A stretch of DNA of 15,263 nt. Source: Desulfobacterales bacterium. GTDB lineage: Bacteria > Desulfobacterota > DSM-4660 > Desulfatiglandales > JALVZP01. Below, piece after piece: positions 5,511 through 14,406 of this stretch. Each line of letters starts with the position of its first letter. Within the stretch, counting starts at the first letter, position 1. The position numbers and the translations under genes were made by a program. The DNA is taken from contig JAMOPX010000101.1 in assembly GCA_027064285.1 (NCBI GenBank), positions 1 to 15,263 of the forward strand, read 5' to 3'. The notes under the pieces are model-generated. The model saw nothing but the letters and a program-made list of their open reading frames with translations. It made no database searches and was not told where the DNA came from.

Positions 5511-7945
5511 TGAGTAGTTATCTCTTCAGATTCTTTTTTCTGCTCTTTGAAAAACTCTTCTACACAGAAAGGCTGAATTTCCTCTTCAGAAGCGAATACA
5601 CTCTTTCCCTCTTCCACCACTAAGCTGTGCTTTAACACCTCGTCCATATGCTCTACTAATATCAATTCCACTTTTTTCAGGATATTTTTGGGAATCTCTT
5701 CTACATCCTTTTTGTTTTCATATGGAATAAGAACCTTTTTTATACCTCCTCTATGTGCCGCAAGTATCTTCTCTTTAAGTCCGCCTATCGGCAAGACTCT
5801 TCCTCTCAATGTTATCTCTCCTGTCATTGCCACATCTTTGTTCACGGGAATTCTGGTAAGAGCAGACACTATAGAGGTAGCTAAGGTTATACCTGCAGAT
5901 GGACCATCCTTTGGAATAGCACCCTCTGGCACATGTATATGTATATCTATCTTTTCGTAGAAGTTATCTGGCAGTCGCAGTTGTCTTGACCTGGAACGCA
6001 CATAACTCAATGCTGCTTGAGCAGACTCCTTCATCACATCTCCCAGCTTTCCTGTAAGGGCAAGATTCCCCTTTCCCGGCATTATAGTAGTCTCTATCTG
6101 AAGCAACTCCCCTCCTGTATCTGTCCAAGCAAGACCTGTTGCAACCCCTACCAGATCCTTTTCCTCACTCTTTCCATAATGGAATCTGGGAACTCCTAAG
6201 TACTTAGGAATAGACTTAGAAGTAATAACTATCTTTATGTCTCTTCCCTGTTCCACCACCTTCTTTGCTACTTTCCTGCATATAGATGCAATCTCCCTTT
6301 CCAGATTTCTTACACCTGCTTCTCTTGTATAATGTCTTATTATTGTCAGAATAGCGTTGTCCGTAAAATGAACATTTTCTAACTTTAGCCCATTCAGTTC
6401 TATCTGTTTTTTTATGAGATGGTATTTTGCAATATTAAGTTTTTCATATTCTGTATATCCAGGTATTCTAATAATCTCCATTCTATCTTGAAGTGGCAAT
6501 GGAATTCCATGCAAACTGTTAGCAGTAGTTATAAAGAATACATCAGAAAGATCATAATCCAGATCTAAATAATGATCATTAAAAGCAAAGTTCTGTTCAG
6601 GATCCAATACTTCTAACAAAGCAGCAGCAGGATCTCCCCTAAAGTCCATGCTCATTTTGTCTACTTCATCCAAGCAAAACACTGGATTACTGGTGCCTGC
6701 TTTTCTCAGAAACTGGATTATCTTGCCAGGCAATGCTCCTATGTAAGTTCTTCTGTGACCTCTGATTTCTGCCTCATCCCTTACACCACCTAAGGATAAC
6801 CTTACAAACCTTCTTCCTGTTGCCCTGGCAATAGATTTTGCTAAGGAGGTCTTTCCCACACCTGGAGGACCAACAAAACAGAGTATTGGCCCTTTGTTCT
6901 TCTTGGTAAGATGCTGAACAGCCAAGTATTCCAGAATTCTCTCTTTTGGCTTTTCAAGACCATAGTGGTCTTCATCTAAGATCCTTTTTGCCTCTTTTAT
7001 ATCCAGCTTTACTTTAGACTTTTCATACCATGGAATAGAAAGTATCCAGTCTATATAATTCCTTACTACTGTAGCCTCAGCAGACATAGGTGCCATTAAC
7101 TTCAGCTTCTTAAACTCCTGCTTTACCCTGGCATGTGCCTCTTTTGGAAGTCTCTTTTTCTTTATTCTCTTTTCTAACTCATCTAAGTCGCTGGCAAAGT
7201 CATCTTTGGTGCCCATCTCTTTCTGAATTGCTCGCATCTGCTCATTCAGATAATAATCTCTCTGGTTCTTCTCCATCTGCTTCTTTACTCTTTCCTTAAG
7301 CCTATGCTCTAACTTGAGTATCTCTATCTCACTGCCCAGCTTTTCTAACAGCTTTTCTAATCTCTTGTTTAAATCCTGTATCTCGAGCAATTCCTGCTTG
7401 TCTTTTAACTTAAGAGCGAGATGCCCTGCCACGGTATCACAAAAGCGCACAGGGTCATCAATAGCAGATACAGTAGCCACAACTTCTGGATTTATCTTAT
7501 TGGAAAGCTTTGCATATTCTTGGAATTCCTTTCTTATGCTTCTAATAAGTGCTTCTGTCTCTTTGGTAAACTCATATTCCTCAAAGAGCTTGATTACCTC
7601 TACCATAAAGAATTTTTCTTCATCTAAGTATCTCTCTATCTTACCTCTATGTTTACCTTCTATAAGGGTCTTAACTGTGCCATCTGGCAACCTCAAAAGC
7701 TGAAGTACCGTACAAATAGTGCCATATGCATAAATATCCTTTGGAGAAGGATTATCCACAGAAGCATCTTTCTGAGCAGCCAAAAATATCTCTTTCTTAT
7801 GGGCCATTGCATATTCTAAGGCCCTAATAGATTTTTTCCTGCCTACAAAAAGAGGGACTACCACATTTGGGAATACCACAACATCCCGGAGTGGCAATAG
7901 GGGATAATGTGACATTTCCATATTTTTCTTTATTATTGTAAACAT
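5507..7945 (-). CDS. lon: ATP-dependent Lon protease
   Basis: Cytoplasmic AAA+ serine protease that degrades misfolded and some regulatory proteins. The 812-residue chain has the LON substrate-binding domain (about 14-205), coiled linker (205-300), AAA+ module with Walker A GPPGVGKT (359-366) and Walker B VFCLDEVDK (422-430), and the C-terminal protease with the Ser-Lys dyad: Ser683 in KDGPSAG and Lys726 in GGLKEK. Length fits the bacterial LonA family (784 in E. coli); an acidic/lysine tail of about 30 residues follows the usual end. Start at 7945 is backed by GGAGGGG just before the ATG. It is the last protein gene of the tig-clpP-clpX-lon run, 12 bases after clpX, so likely co-transcribed. 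No HrcA/CIRCE element is seen in front of it. Confidence 0.98.
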   Translation of the reverse strand: MFTIIKKNMEMSHYPLLPLRDVVVFPNVVVPLFVGRKKSIRALEYAMAHKKEIFLAAQKDASVDNPSPKDIYAYGTICTVLQLLRLPDGTVKTLIEGKHRGKIERYLDEEKFFMVEVIKLFEEYEFTKETEALIRSIRKEFQEYAKLSNKINPEVVATVSAIDDPVRFCDTVAGHLALKLKDKQELLEIQDLNKRLEKLLEKLGSEIEILKLEHRLKERVKKQMEKNQRDYYLNEQMRAIQKEMGTKDDFASDLDELEKRIKKKRLPKEAHARVKQEFKKLKLMAPMSAEATVVRNYIDWILSIPWYEKSKVKLDIKEAKRILDEDHYGLEKPKERILEYLAVQHLTKKNKGPILCFVGPPGVGKTSLAKSIARATGRRFVRLSLGGVRDEAEIRGHRRTYIGALPGKIIQFLRKAGTSNPVFCLDEVDKMSMDFRGDPAAALLEVLDPEQNFAFNDHYLDLDYDLSDVFFITTANSLHGIPLPLQDRMEIIRIPGYTEYEKLNIAKYHLIKKQIELNGLKLENVHFTDNAILTIIRHYTREAGVRNLEREIASICRKVAKKVVEQGRDIKIVITSKSIPKYLGVPRFHYGKSEEKDLVGVATGLAWTDTGGELLQIETTIMPGKGNLALTGKLGDVMKESAQAALSYVRSRSRQLRLPDNFYEKIDIHIHVPEGAIPKDGPSAGITLATSIVSALTRIPVNKDVAMTGEITLRGRVLPIGGLKEKILAAHRGGIKKVLIPYENKKDVEEIPKNILKKVELILVEHMDEVLKHSLVVEEGKSVFASEEEIQPFCVEEFFKEQKKESEEITTH

Positions 7946-7957
7946 ATCCCCTCCCTC

Positions 7958-9223
7958 TTATGCATACTCTATCTTTTGTTTTTCATATACAAGCAATGGC
8001 TTTTCTCCTTTTGTAACAACTCCCTCATCAATAATACACTCTTTCACATCTGATCTGGATGGAATCTCAAACATCACATCTAACATTATGGACTCTAATA
8101 TAGAGCGCAACCCCCTTGCTCCAGATCTTCTCTCCTTGGCTTTATTAGCTATTGCCCTCAGTGCTGCATCTGTAAACTTAAGATCCACCCCTTCTAATTC
8201 AAACATTTTTTTATACTGCTTTACTAAAGCGTTCTTAGGCTCTGTAAGAATTTTTACCATTGCCTCAAGACTCAGCTCCTCTAAGGTTGCAATTACAGGG
8301 ATCCTTCCTATGAATTCAGGAATCATCCCAAATTTTATAAGATCCTCTGGCTGAACAAGTGGTATTAATCTGTTGTAGTCTTCCTCTTTGTTACTACTCT
8401 TTATTTCAGCCTCAAAACCAATACTCTTCCCGCTTATTCTCTTCTTGATAATCTCTTCTAATCCAGTAAATGTGCCTCCACATATAAACAATATATTTCT
8501 TGTATCTACCCTTAAAAAGTCCTGTTGAGGATGTTTTCTACCCCCTTTTGGCGGAATATTAGCAACAGTGCCTTCTAATATCTTTAAAAGTGCCTGCTGA
8601 ACACCTTCACCAGAAACATCCCTTGTTATAGAAGGACTGTCAGTCTTTTTGGCAATCTTATCTATCTCATCTATATAAACTATACCCTTTTGAGCTGCCT
8701 CTATATCATAATCAGCATTTTGAACAAGATTTAAGATTATATTTTCTACATCTTCTCCTACATATCCTGCTTCTGTCAACGTAGTTGCATCAGCAATGGT
8801 AAATGGAACATCTAATATCCTTGCTAAGGTCTGAGCAAGAAGAGTTTTTCCACATCCAGTAGGCCCAATAAGCAAGATATTACTCTTTTCCACCTCCACA
8901 TCTTTTGTGTCTATATGGGCGTTGATTCTCTTGTAATGATTATAAACCGCTACAGAAAGTATCTTTTTAGCGCTTTCTTGACCTATTACATATTGATCCA
9001 ATATCTTCTTTATCTCAGATGGCTTCAAAAGTCCCTCTGAATCAAACTCTTCTGCCTCTTTGCTGTATTCTTCTGCGATGATTTCATTGCATAACTGAAT
9101 ACACTCATCACAGATATAAACAGAAGGCCCTGCTATTAATTTTTTTACTTCATCCTGACTTTTTCCACAAAATGAACAGAATAACTCATTATTACTGTTG
9201 TTATTATGATTTCTCCTCGCCAT
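7958..9223 (-). CDS. clpX: ClpX, ATPase/unfoldase subunit of ClpXP
   Basis: AAA+ unfoldase that recognises tagged substrates and threads them into ClpP. 421 residues, the usual length. It has the N-terminal zinc-binding domain (Cys16, Cys19, Cys38, Cys41), Walker A GPTGCGKT (120-127), pore-1 loop GYVGED (153-158), Walker B IVYIDEIDK (181-189), the RKH loop (229-231), the ClpP-docking IGF tripeptide (268-270) and sensor-2 GARGLRS (368-374). The asparagine-rich stretch HNNNSNN before the zinc domain is a small oddity. A purine-rich ribosome-binding site (AAGGAAGGG) lies about 8 bases before the ATG. It follows clpP by 17 bases; partner ClpP being next door supports the assignment. Confidence 0.98.
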   Translation of the reverse strand: MARRNHNNNSNNELFCSFCGKSQDEVKKLIAGPSVYICDECIQLCNEIIAEEYSKEAEEFDSEGLLKPSEIKKILDQYVIGQESAKKILSVAVYNHYKRINAHIDTKDVEVEKSNILLIGPTGCGKTLLAQTLARILDVPFTIADATTLTEAGYVGEDVENIILNLVQNADYDIEAAQKGIVYIDEIDKIAKKTDSPSITRDVSGEGVQQALLKILEGTVANIPPKGGRKHPQQDFLRVDTRNILFICGGTFTGLEEIIKKRISGKSIGFEAEIKSSNKEEDYNRLIPLVQPEDLIKFGMIPEFIGRIPVIATLEELSLEAMVKILTEPKNALVKQYKKMFELEGVDLKFTDAALRAIANKAKERRSGARGLRSILESIMLDVMFEIPSRSDVKECIIDEGVVTKGEKPLLVYEKQKIEYA

Positions 9224-9240
9224 GCCTAAATCCCTTCCTT

Positions 9241-9837
9241 TTATTTTTGTTGAGCTAACTCTCTCTTTGTTATAATTTTATCTATTATTCCATATTCCAA
9301 TGCTTCTTGACTACTCATAAAGTAATCTCTTTCAGTGTCTCTTTTTATCTTTTCTATATCCTGTCCTGTGTGATAGGACAATAGCTGATTCAATCTATCC
9401 CTAAGCTTCAATATCTCTCTTGCATGTATATCTATATCAGTTGCTTGACCTTGTGCTCCTCCCATAGGCTGATGGATAAGTATACGAGCATTAGGCAAAG
9501 CATATCTTTTACCCTTAGCACCTGCTGCCAAGAGAAGAGCTGCCATGCTCGCCCCTTGACCTATACAGATAGTTGCCACATCTGGCTTTATGTATTGCAT
9601 AGTATCATATATAGCCATCCCAGCAGTAATATGACCTCCTGGGGAATTGATATACAAGTGAATATCTCTGTCAGGGTCCTCAGATTCCAAGAAAAGAAGC
9701 TGAGCAATCACAGTATTTGCAACTGCATCTGTAATCTCCTGACCTAAGAAGACTATTCTGTCTTTTAAAAGTCGAGAATAAATATCGTACGCTCTTTCTC
9801 CTCTCGGAGTCTGTTCAATCACTATCGGTATGAGCAT
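9241..9837 (-). CDS. clpP: ClpP, proteolytic subunit of Clp protease
   Basis: Serine peptidase forming the tetradecameric chamber served by ClpX. 198 residues with the full triad: Ser97 (GQGASMA), His122 (LIHQPMGG) and Asp171 (ERDYF). The nucleophile loop reads GQGASMAALLLAAG instead of the common GQAASMGAFLL, a modest variation flanking an intact serine. The N-terminus MLIPIVIEQTPRGERAYD matches the mature processed form in other bacteria, so little or no propeptide is expected. The ATG at 9837 lies inside the end of tig (23-base overlap), with GGGAG about 9 bases ahead, suggesting coupled translation of the chaperone and protease. Confidence 0.98.
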   Translation of the reverse strand: MLIPIVIEQTPRGERAYDIYSRLLKDRIVFLGQEITDAVANTVIAQLLFLESEDPDRDIHLYINSPGGHITAGMAIYDTMQYIKPDVATICIGQGASMAALLLAAGAKGKRYALPNARILIHQPMGGAQGQATDIDIHAREILKLRDRLNQLLSYHTGQDIEKIKRDTERDYFMSSQEALEYGIIDKIITKRELAQQK

Positions 9838-11140
9838 CTAAATTCTCCCTTTGAGTTTCTGTAATTTTAGCATTCTGGAGAAGGTAGTTCAATGTTTTTT
9901 GCTCTCTAAGCCTGATTCTCAAATAGTCCATAAGGTTTTGTTCTTCATATAACTTCTTCATCTCATCAGGATTTTTGCCTGTCATGTCAGCTATATTCTT
10001 TATCCCATCATTTAGTTCTTCTTCAGATACCTCTATATTTTCATTGTCTGCTATCTTTGCAAGAATCAGCTTCTGTCTAACCCTCTTTTCTGCCTCCGGT
10101 CTAAAATCTACTCTTAATTTTTCTTCGGTCAAACCAAATGCCTCTATATTTGATCCTCCCATTCTAAGCTCCATCTTGAAATCCTCAATCATATTCTCCA
10201 CTTCTTCTTCAACCAATGCCTCTGGAATCTCCATTTCCACTTTATCTACAAGATAATCTAACATCTTCTTCTTTAATTCTGATTCGACCTTTTTTTTCTC
10301 TTGTTCAAGAAGATTTTTTCTAATCTGCTCCTTTAGCTCTTCTAAGGAATTTAGCTTGAACTTTTCTTTAACAAAATCATCAGTAAGCTCAGGAAGCTTC
10401 ATTTCATTTATTTCTAAAATCTGAACCCTAAATTTTATGTTTTTTCCTGCAAGTTCTGGATTAGGATAATTTTCTTCAAAATCCACAGATATAGTAGTTT
10501 CATCTCCTTTTTTCAATCCCACAAGCCCTGCTTCAAAAAGAGGATGGGTATCTCTTGAACCCACTTTTATTAATGCCTCTTCTTTTTTTAAATTTTCCAA
10601 GGGTCTTCCTTTGTAAAAGGCCTGATAATTGAGTATCACACAATCCCCATTTCTTATTTCTCTCTGTTCTGAAATAGGGACAAGTTCTCCGTGCATTTCT
10701 TTTATCTTTTCCAGCTCATTTTCTACCATCTCTTCAGTAATCTCTATCTTTGGCTTTTCTAATTCTATCCCTAAATAGTCCTTTACCTCAATCTCTGGCT
10801 TTACTTCTATAACAACGGAATACTGAAAAGGTTCTCCTCTTCTTAGACTTTCTTTGGTATATTCAAAGGAACGGACCCCTACAGGCAATGCATTTAACTC
10901 TTTAAGTGCCTCAGGAAGAGTATCTTTTATAATATCATCTATTATATCCTGCTTAACCATATCTCCAAATCTGCTCTCCAGCACCTTTATAGGAACCTTT
11001 CCCGGCCTAAAACCTTTCAGTCTAATCCTTTTTCTCAATTCTGAGTAAAACTTGTTCATTCTTTTCTCAAGATCCTCAGGCTCTATTTCGACAAAAAGGC
11101 GTTTTTTCACAGAACTCAGATCTTCGACTTTGGTCTTCAT
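9815..11140 (-). CDS. tig: Trigger factor, ribosome-bound chaperone
   Basis: First chaperone to meet nascent chains at the ribosomal exit tunnel. 441 residues: N-terminal ribosome-binding domain with the signature GFRPGKVP (43-50), FKBP-type prolyl isomerase domain (about 160-245, including FEAGLVGLKKGD), and a long helical, charged C-terminal chaperone region (250-430). Ribosome-binding site AGGGGG precedes the ATG at 11140. It heads the tig-clpP-clpX-lon cluster, conserved across many bacteria, and lies 47 bases downstream of the stress-protein gene on the same strand. Confidence 0.97.
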   Translation of the reverse strand: MKTKVEDLSSVKKRLFVEIEPEDLEKRMNKFYSELRKRIRLKGFRPGKVPIKVLESRFGDMVKQDIIDDIIKDTLPEALKELNALPVGVRSFEYTKESLRRGEPFQYSVVIEVKPEIEVKDYLGIELEKPKIEITEEMVENELEKIKEMHGELVPISEQREIRNGDCVILNYQAFYKGRPLENLKKEEALIKVGSRDTHPLFEAGLVGLKKGDETTISVDFEENYPNPELAGKNIKFRVQILEINEMKLPELTDDFVKEKFKLNSLEELKEQIRKNLLEQEKKKVESELKKKMLDYLVDKVEMEIPEALVEEEVENMIEDFKMELRMGGSNIEAFGLTEEKLRVDFRPEAEKRVRQKLILAKIADNENIEVSEEELNDGIKNIADMTGKNPDEMKKLYEEQNLMDYLRIRLREQKTLNYLLQNAKITETQRENLDAHTDSD

Positions 11141-11167
11141 ATATACCCCCTTTTCTTTTAGGAAATA

Positions 11168-11196
11168 GCTTAATGGATAAAATTATGTTATGTCAA
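11168..11196 (-). promoter_or_regulatory. Possible internal promoter before tig
   Basis: On the minus strand TTGACA (11196 to 11191) ends the stress-protein gene; a weak TTAAGC or ATTAAG stands 16-17 bases further on. The -35 is perfect but the -10 poor. It would place a start in the 47-base gap before tig, allowing the protease cluster to be expressed apart from the upstream transport genes. No terminator is visible in the gap. Confidence 0.25.
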
Positions 11197-12024
11197 GGCA
11201 AATGATGGTTCATAATTTGGGCCTACTACAATAATATTATTGGGAAGATAACTCTGGATAAGCTCCAATTTACTTCCAAAAAGCATATCTTTTATAGGTC
11301 CATGTCCATACGCACCAACAATAAGGAGGCTATCATGAGACACTTCGTATAGATTTATTTTCATGTCTCCCTTTTCAAAAAAAAGCCAATTAAAACCCAT
11401 ATCCTTAAGAGGCTGTAAAAGTCCTTTTTTGTCAAGTTCTTCTTCATAAAAACTCTTTGGCTTTCCTTCTGCTTGAGTAAAAAGTAGCACAGGAAAGCCA
11501 GAAGTCTTACCTATATCAATACCAACCCTTACAGCCTTTCCTGCATTATTGGAACCACCAAAAAAGACTGTTATATTTTTCCATTCTTTATAAACAGGGG
11601 TACACATAAGCACAGGAAAGCTTGCGTGTTTTATTATATTTCTTACCTTTGGACCAATATAGCCTAATCCAATCTTTGAGGATATATCACTCATACTTCT
11701 CGGACAGGTCATGTATTTAAAATCCACGGGTAGATCAGGCAGAGTCGACGCAGTATAACTCTTAGGCTCTATGAAATTAGGAATAAGCCCTGCGTCTTTT
11801 ATTATCTTTTCAGCATGTTCCTTGGCAGTAGCAGGATCTGTCAGATATGAAGCATCCAGATCTACTGTAACCACCCCATTTTCAAAGTACATAAGGAATT
11901 GCTTAAACTTAGGAATATATACCCTTAGTTCCATGCCAGCCTTTTTACAAAAATATATGGAGTGAAAGAGTGTTTCTCTTCCAAAAGGGGTATTCCTGAA
12001 CACATGAAGCAGCTCATTTTTCAT
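11188..12024 (-). CDS. Tandem universal stress protein (UspA-like)
   Basis: 278 residues made of two Usp-like halves (about 1-142 and 147-270). The second half has the ATP-binding pattern G-2x-G-9x-G-S in GAYGHGPIKDMLFGS followed by the usual SYLPNNIIVVGP strand. The first half ends in the comparable KHASFPVLMCTP but lacks the full glycine pattern, so only one half is likely to bind nucleotide. Function is inferred from the family: cytoplasmic stress adaptation, often regulating or accompanying ion transporters. Start and the ClC stop codon overlap by one base (TAATG), and the ribosome-binding GAGGAGGAG is inside the end of ClC, so the two are translationally coupled. Divergence from canonical UspA makes subfamily placement uncertain. 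Confidence 0.75.
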   Translation of the reverse strand: MKNELLHVFRNTPFGRETLFHSIYFCKKAGMELRVYIPKFKQFLMYFENGVVTVDLDASYLTDPATAKEHAEKIIKDAGLIPNFIEPKSYTASTLPDLPVDFKYMTCPRSMSDISSKIGLGYIGPKVRNIIKHASFPVLMCTPVYKEWKNITVFFGGSNNAGKAVRVGIDIGKTSGFPVLLFTQAEGKPKSFYEEELDKKGLLQPLKDMGFNWLFFEKGDMKINLYEVSHDSLLIVGAYGHGPIKDMLFGSKLELIQSYLPNNIIVVGPNYEPSFALT

Positions 12025-13718
12025 TATATCTCCTCCTCTACAATTAACTCCTTCCTGTAATGATCTAATATCTTTGACTTATATATAAAACCTATAAACC
12101 TTCTATCCTGTACCACAGGAAGGGTGGCATCATGTCTATAGTCGAACATATCTATAACCTCACTTAATTCTTGTTCAAGAGATACTATGGGAATACTTGG
12201 ATCAATAAGTTCTTCCACAAGGATGGTATCATAAAGGTGTGGATCAAAAAGATATGCTCTTATGTCATCTACGGAGATTACACCTATGTAACTGTTGGTC
12301 TTAGGATCAATTACGGGAAAGAAATCATAATCAGTCCTTTTTACAATCTCTATAAATTCCTTTAATCTCATATCTGGCCTTATAGGATAGTAGTTTTGAT
12401 CAATGAGTTCCACAAGATTCAATTCTGACAATATTCTTCTATCTGTGCGAGGTCTTAATAGATCTCCTCTTGCAACAAGTTCTTGATGATAAACAGAAAA
12501 TGGCTCAACTAATCTACTTAAAGAAACACTTACAACTGAGACCAAAAGCACAGAGACTAAGACCTGATAACCACCTGTGATCTCAGTGATCAGAAAGATA
12601 CCGGTCATTGGAGCTTGAAGCACACTGCTTAATACACCTGCCATACCCAGAAGGCAAAAGTATGCCTGTCCTGCCCAGTTTACAGAAGGAAATATAAGCA
12701 AAAGAATCTTATAGTAAAAAAGGCCTAAGAAGCTTCCTATAACAAGACAAGGGGCAAATAATCCTCCCATTCCCCCTGTTCCTATGGTAAGGCAGGTAGC
12801 AACAATCTTTCCTAAGGTCAGAAGACCAGCCATCATGATTCCATCAAAAGGATGACCATATATCACTGCCCTTATAGATTCATATCCTTCTCCTAATACA
12901 TCTGGCAGAAATATACCGATCAATCCCACAAGAAGTCCACCACAGCCTGCTCTGAGGATAGCAGAAGATATAAGTTTACTAGATATATGTCTTACCACCC
13001 TGAGCAGTTTCATAAGTATAAGAGCAGAAATACATGTAAAGATGGAAAGCCCAATACATGCAACAAAATCCACATTGCTTATTACAAAAGGACCACCTTT
13101 AAAGGGTATTTGATTTCCTTGAAATACACGACAGACCTCGGTTCCAAAAGCAGATGCTACTGCTATGGTTACTAAATTTGTAGCAGTCCACTCACCAAGA
13201 ATTGCCTCTAAACTAAAGGCTATACCTGCCACCGGAGCATTGAATATAGAAGCAATAGCTGCTGCTGCACCTGCTCCTACAAGAGTAATCCTCTGTCTAT
13301 CTCTCATTCTAAAAAGGCACGCTATATTAGAACCAATACTGGCACCACTTATAACAACAGGACTTTCTGGCCCTGCTGAACCACCACTCGCAATAGTTAA
13401 AGCACAGGAAATAAGCCTTGAAAAACTCGATCTCAGCCTTAGAAGTCCTCCTCTTCTGGTAACACTATATATAACCTCTGGAACTCCATGCCCTCCCACA
13501 TCTCTGGCAATATATACAAGAAAAAATACAGAAAAAACTGCACCAATAGCAGGGAAGATAAAAGAATACCAGTCTCCTCTGTATTTTATTAAGAATTCCC
13601 TTCCCAGCTCCAAACTTCTGTTAAGCCCAACAGAAGCAAATCCACCTCCAATTCCTACAACAGTAGCAATCAATATAAGCTGGATCCTTTCATCTATCCT
13701 ATGAAAAGAAAATCTCAT
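12024..13718 (-). CDS. ClC-family chloride channel/antiporter with two CBS domains
   Basis: 564-residue inner-membrane ClC protein. The membrane part (about 12-405) carries the anion-site motifs GHGVP (76-80, family GSGIP), GPESP (116-120) with Glu118 at the external gating-glutamate position, GMGGLFAP (316-323, family GxFxP) and Tyr410. Two CBS domains follow (about 437-494 and 500-556), which in other ClCs sense adenine nucleotides. At the intracellular proton-glutamate position (E203 of E. coli ClC-ec1; NAPLAGILFIIEEM) this protein reads NAPVAGIAFSLEAI, so the aligned residue is Ala172, with Glu171 next to it. That leaves open whether it is an H+/Cl- exchanger or a channel. The ATG is 7 bases after the EIIA gene and lacks a strong ribosome-binding site, suggesting coupling. 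Confidence 0.92.
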   Translation of the reverse strand: MRFSFHRIDERIQLILIATVVGIGGGFASVGLNRSLELGREFLIKYRGDWYSFIFPAIGAVFSVFFLVYIARDVGGHGVPEVIYSVTRRGGLLRLRSSFSRLISCALTIASGGSAGPESPVVISGASIGSNIACLFRMRDRQRITLVGAGAAAAIASIFNAPVAGIAFSLEAILGEWTATNLVTIAVASAFGTEVCRVFQGNQIPFKGGPFVISNVDFVACIGLSIFTCISALILMKLLRVVRHISSKLISSAILRAGCGGLLVGLIGIFLPDVLGEGYESIRAVIYGHPFDGIMMAGLLTLGKIVATCLTIGTGGMGGLFAPCLVIGSFLGLFYYKILLLIFPSVNWAGQAYFCLLGMAGVLSSVLQAPMTGIFLITEITGGYQVLVSVLLVSVVSVSLSRLVEPFSVYHQELVARGDLLRPRTDRRILSELNLVELIDQNYYPIRPDMRLKEFIEIVKRTDYDFFPVIDPKTNSYIGVISVDDIRAYLFDPHLYDTILVEELIDPSIPIVSLEQELSEVIDMFDYRHDATLPVVQDRRFIGFIYKSKILDHYRKELIVEEEI

Positions 13719-13725
13719 TTTTTTG

Positions 13726-14388
13726 TTATCTTATTTCTGACTCTAATTTTTTTACTTGATCAATTAGTTCAGAGGCATTTTTACATTCTTTTAAGAACTT
13801 TAAAAACTCTTTATTTCTAAGACAATAGCTAAGTCTTGAAAGAATCCTTAGGTGAGCCTTTGTAGAGGAAGCAAGTATAATAAATAATACAAATACAGGT
13901 TTGCCATCCACAGAATTGAAATCTATTTCTTTTTCCAAAAAAAACACAGCTACCATGTTTTTTAATCCTGCAATAGTATGCCTTGGATGAGGTATTGCAA
14001 CGCCTTCTCCAATACCTGTTGAGCAAAGTTCCTCTCTCTGTATAAGCTTTTCAAGCAATTCAGCTTTATTAACATCTGGAGGAAGGTTTAACAATTCTAC
14101 TGCATTTTTGAGCACCTCATGCACATTTTCTCCTTTAAGCCCAAAATGAACCCCTCCTCTTTCTATAGCAGTGTGAAGTGTAATCAGCTCATCTTCTTCC
14201 TTTTCTTTCTCCTGTTTTTCTTTAAGTTTAATATTGTGTAGCTTAGCCCAAGAAACGAGTTTCTTTTTATCAATTACATATTTACCATTTTTTAAATAAA
14301 AAGGGATCTTGCCCTGTTTTATCCATCTCAATATAGTAATTTCTGGAAGGTCCATAAGCTTTGCCACATCTCTTACATCAAGTTCCAT
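13726..14388 (-). CDS. Helix-turn-helix protein fused to PTS EIIA (PtsN/fructose type)
   Basis: 220-residue two-domain protein. Residues 1-55 look like an excisionase/MerR-type winged helix (LDVRDVAKLMDLPEITILRWIKQGKIP..KNGKYVIDKKKLVSWA). A charged linker of lysine and glutamate follows (55-67). Residues 68-218 are an EIIA domain of the fructose/nitrogen-PTS class, with the phosphorylatable His134 in GVAIPHPRHT and the second conserved His179 in KAHLRIL. No sugar permease, EI or HPr is here, so a regulatory role is more likely than sugar uptake: phosphorylation state could set DNA binding or transporter activity, as PtsN controls K+ and phosphate systems elsewhere. Ribosome-binding AAAGGAGT lies 7 bases before the ATG. 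It sits between an ABC-2 permease and the ClC gene on the same strand. Confidence 0.85.
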   Translation of the reverse strand: MELDVRDVAKLMDLPEITILRWIKQGKIPFYLKNGKYVIDKKKLVSWAKLHNIKLKEKQEKEKEEDELITLHTAIERGGVHFGLKGENVHEVLKNAVELLNLPPDVNKAELLEKLIQREELCSTGIGEGVAIPHPRHTIAGLKNMVAVFFLEKEIDFNSVDGKPVFVLFIILASSTKAHLRILSRLSYCLRNKEFLKFLKECKNASELIDQVKKLESEIR

Positions 14389-14406
14389 GTTTTGGACTCC
14401 TTTACT

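Noticed and set aside
7314..7703. 129-codon plus-strand open frame inside lon
   Set aside because: Serine/leucine-rich antisense of the Lon coiled linker and N-domain, with no start signals.
13165..13704. 179-codon plus-strand open frame inside the ClC gene
   Set aside because: It lies antisense to strongly conserved ClC motifs and its translation has the low-complexity look of an antisense shadow; no ribosome-binding site or family match.
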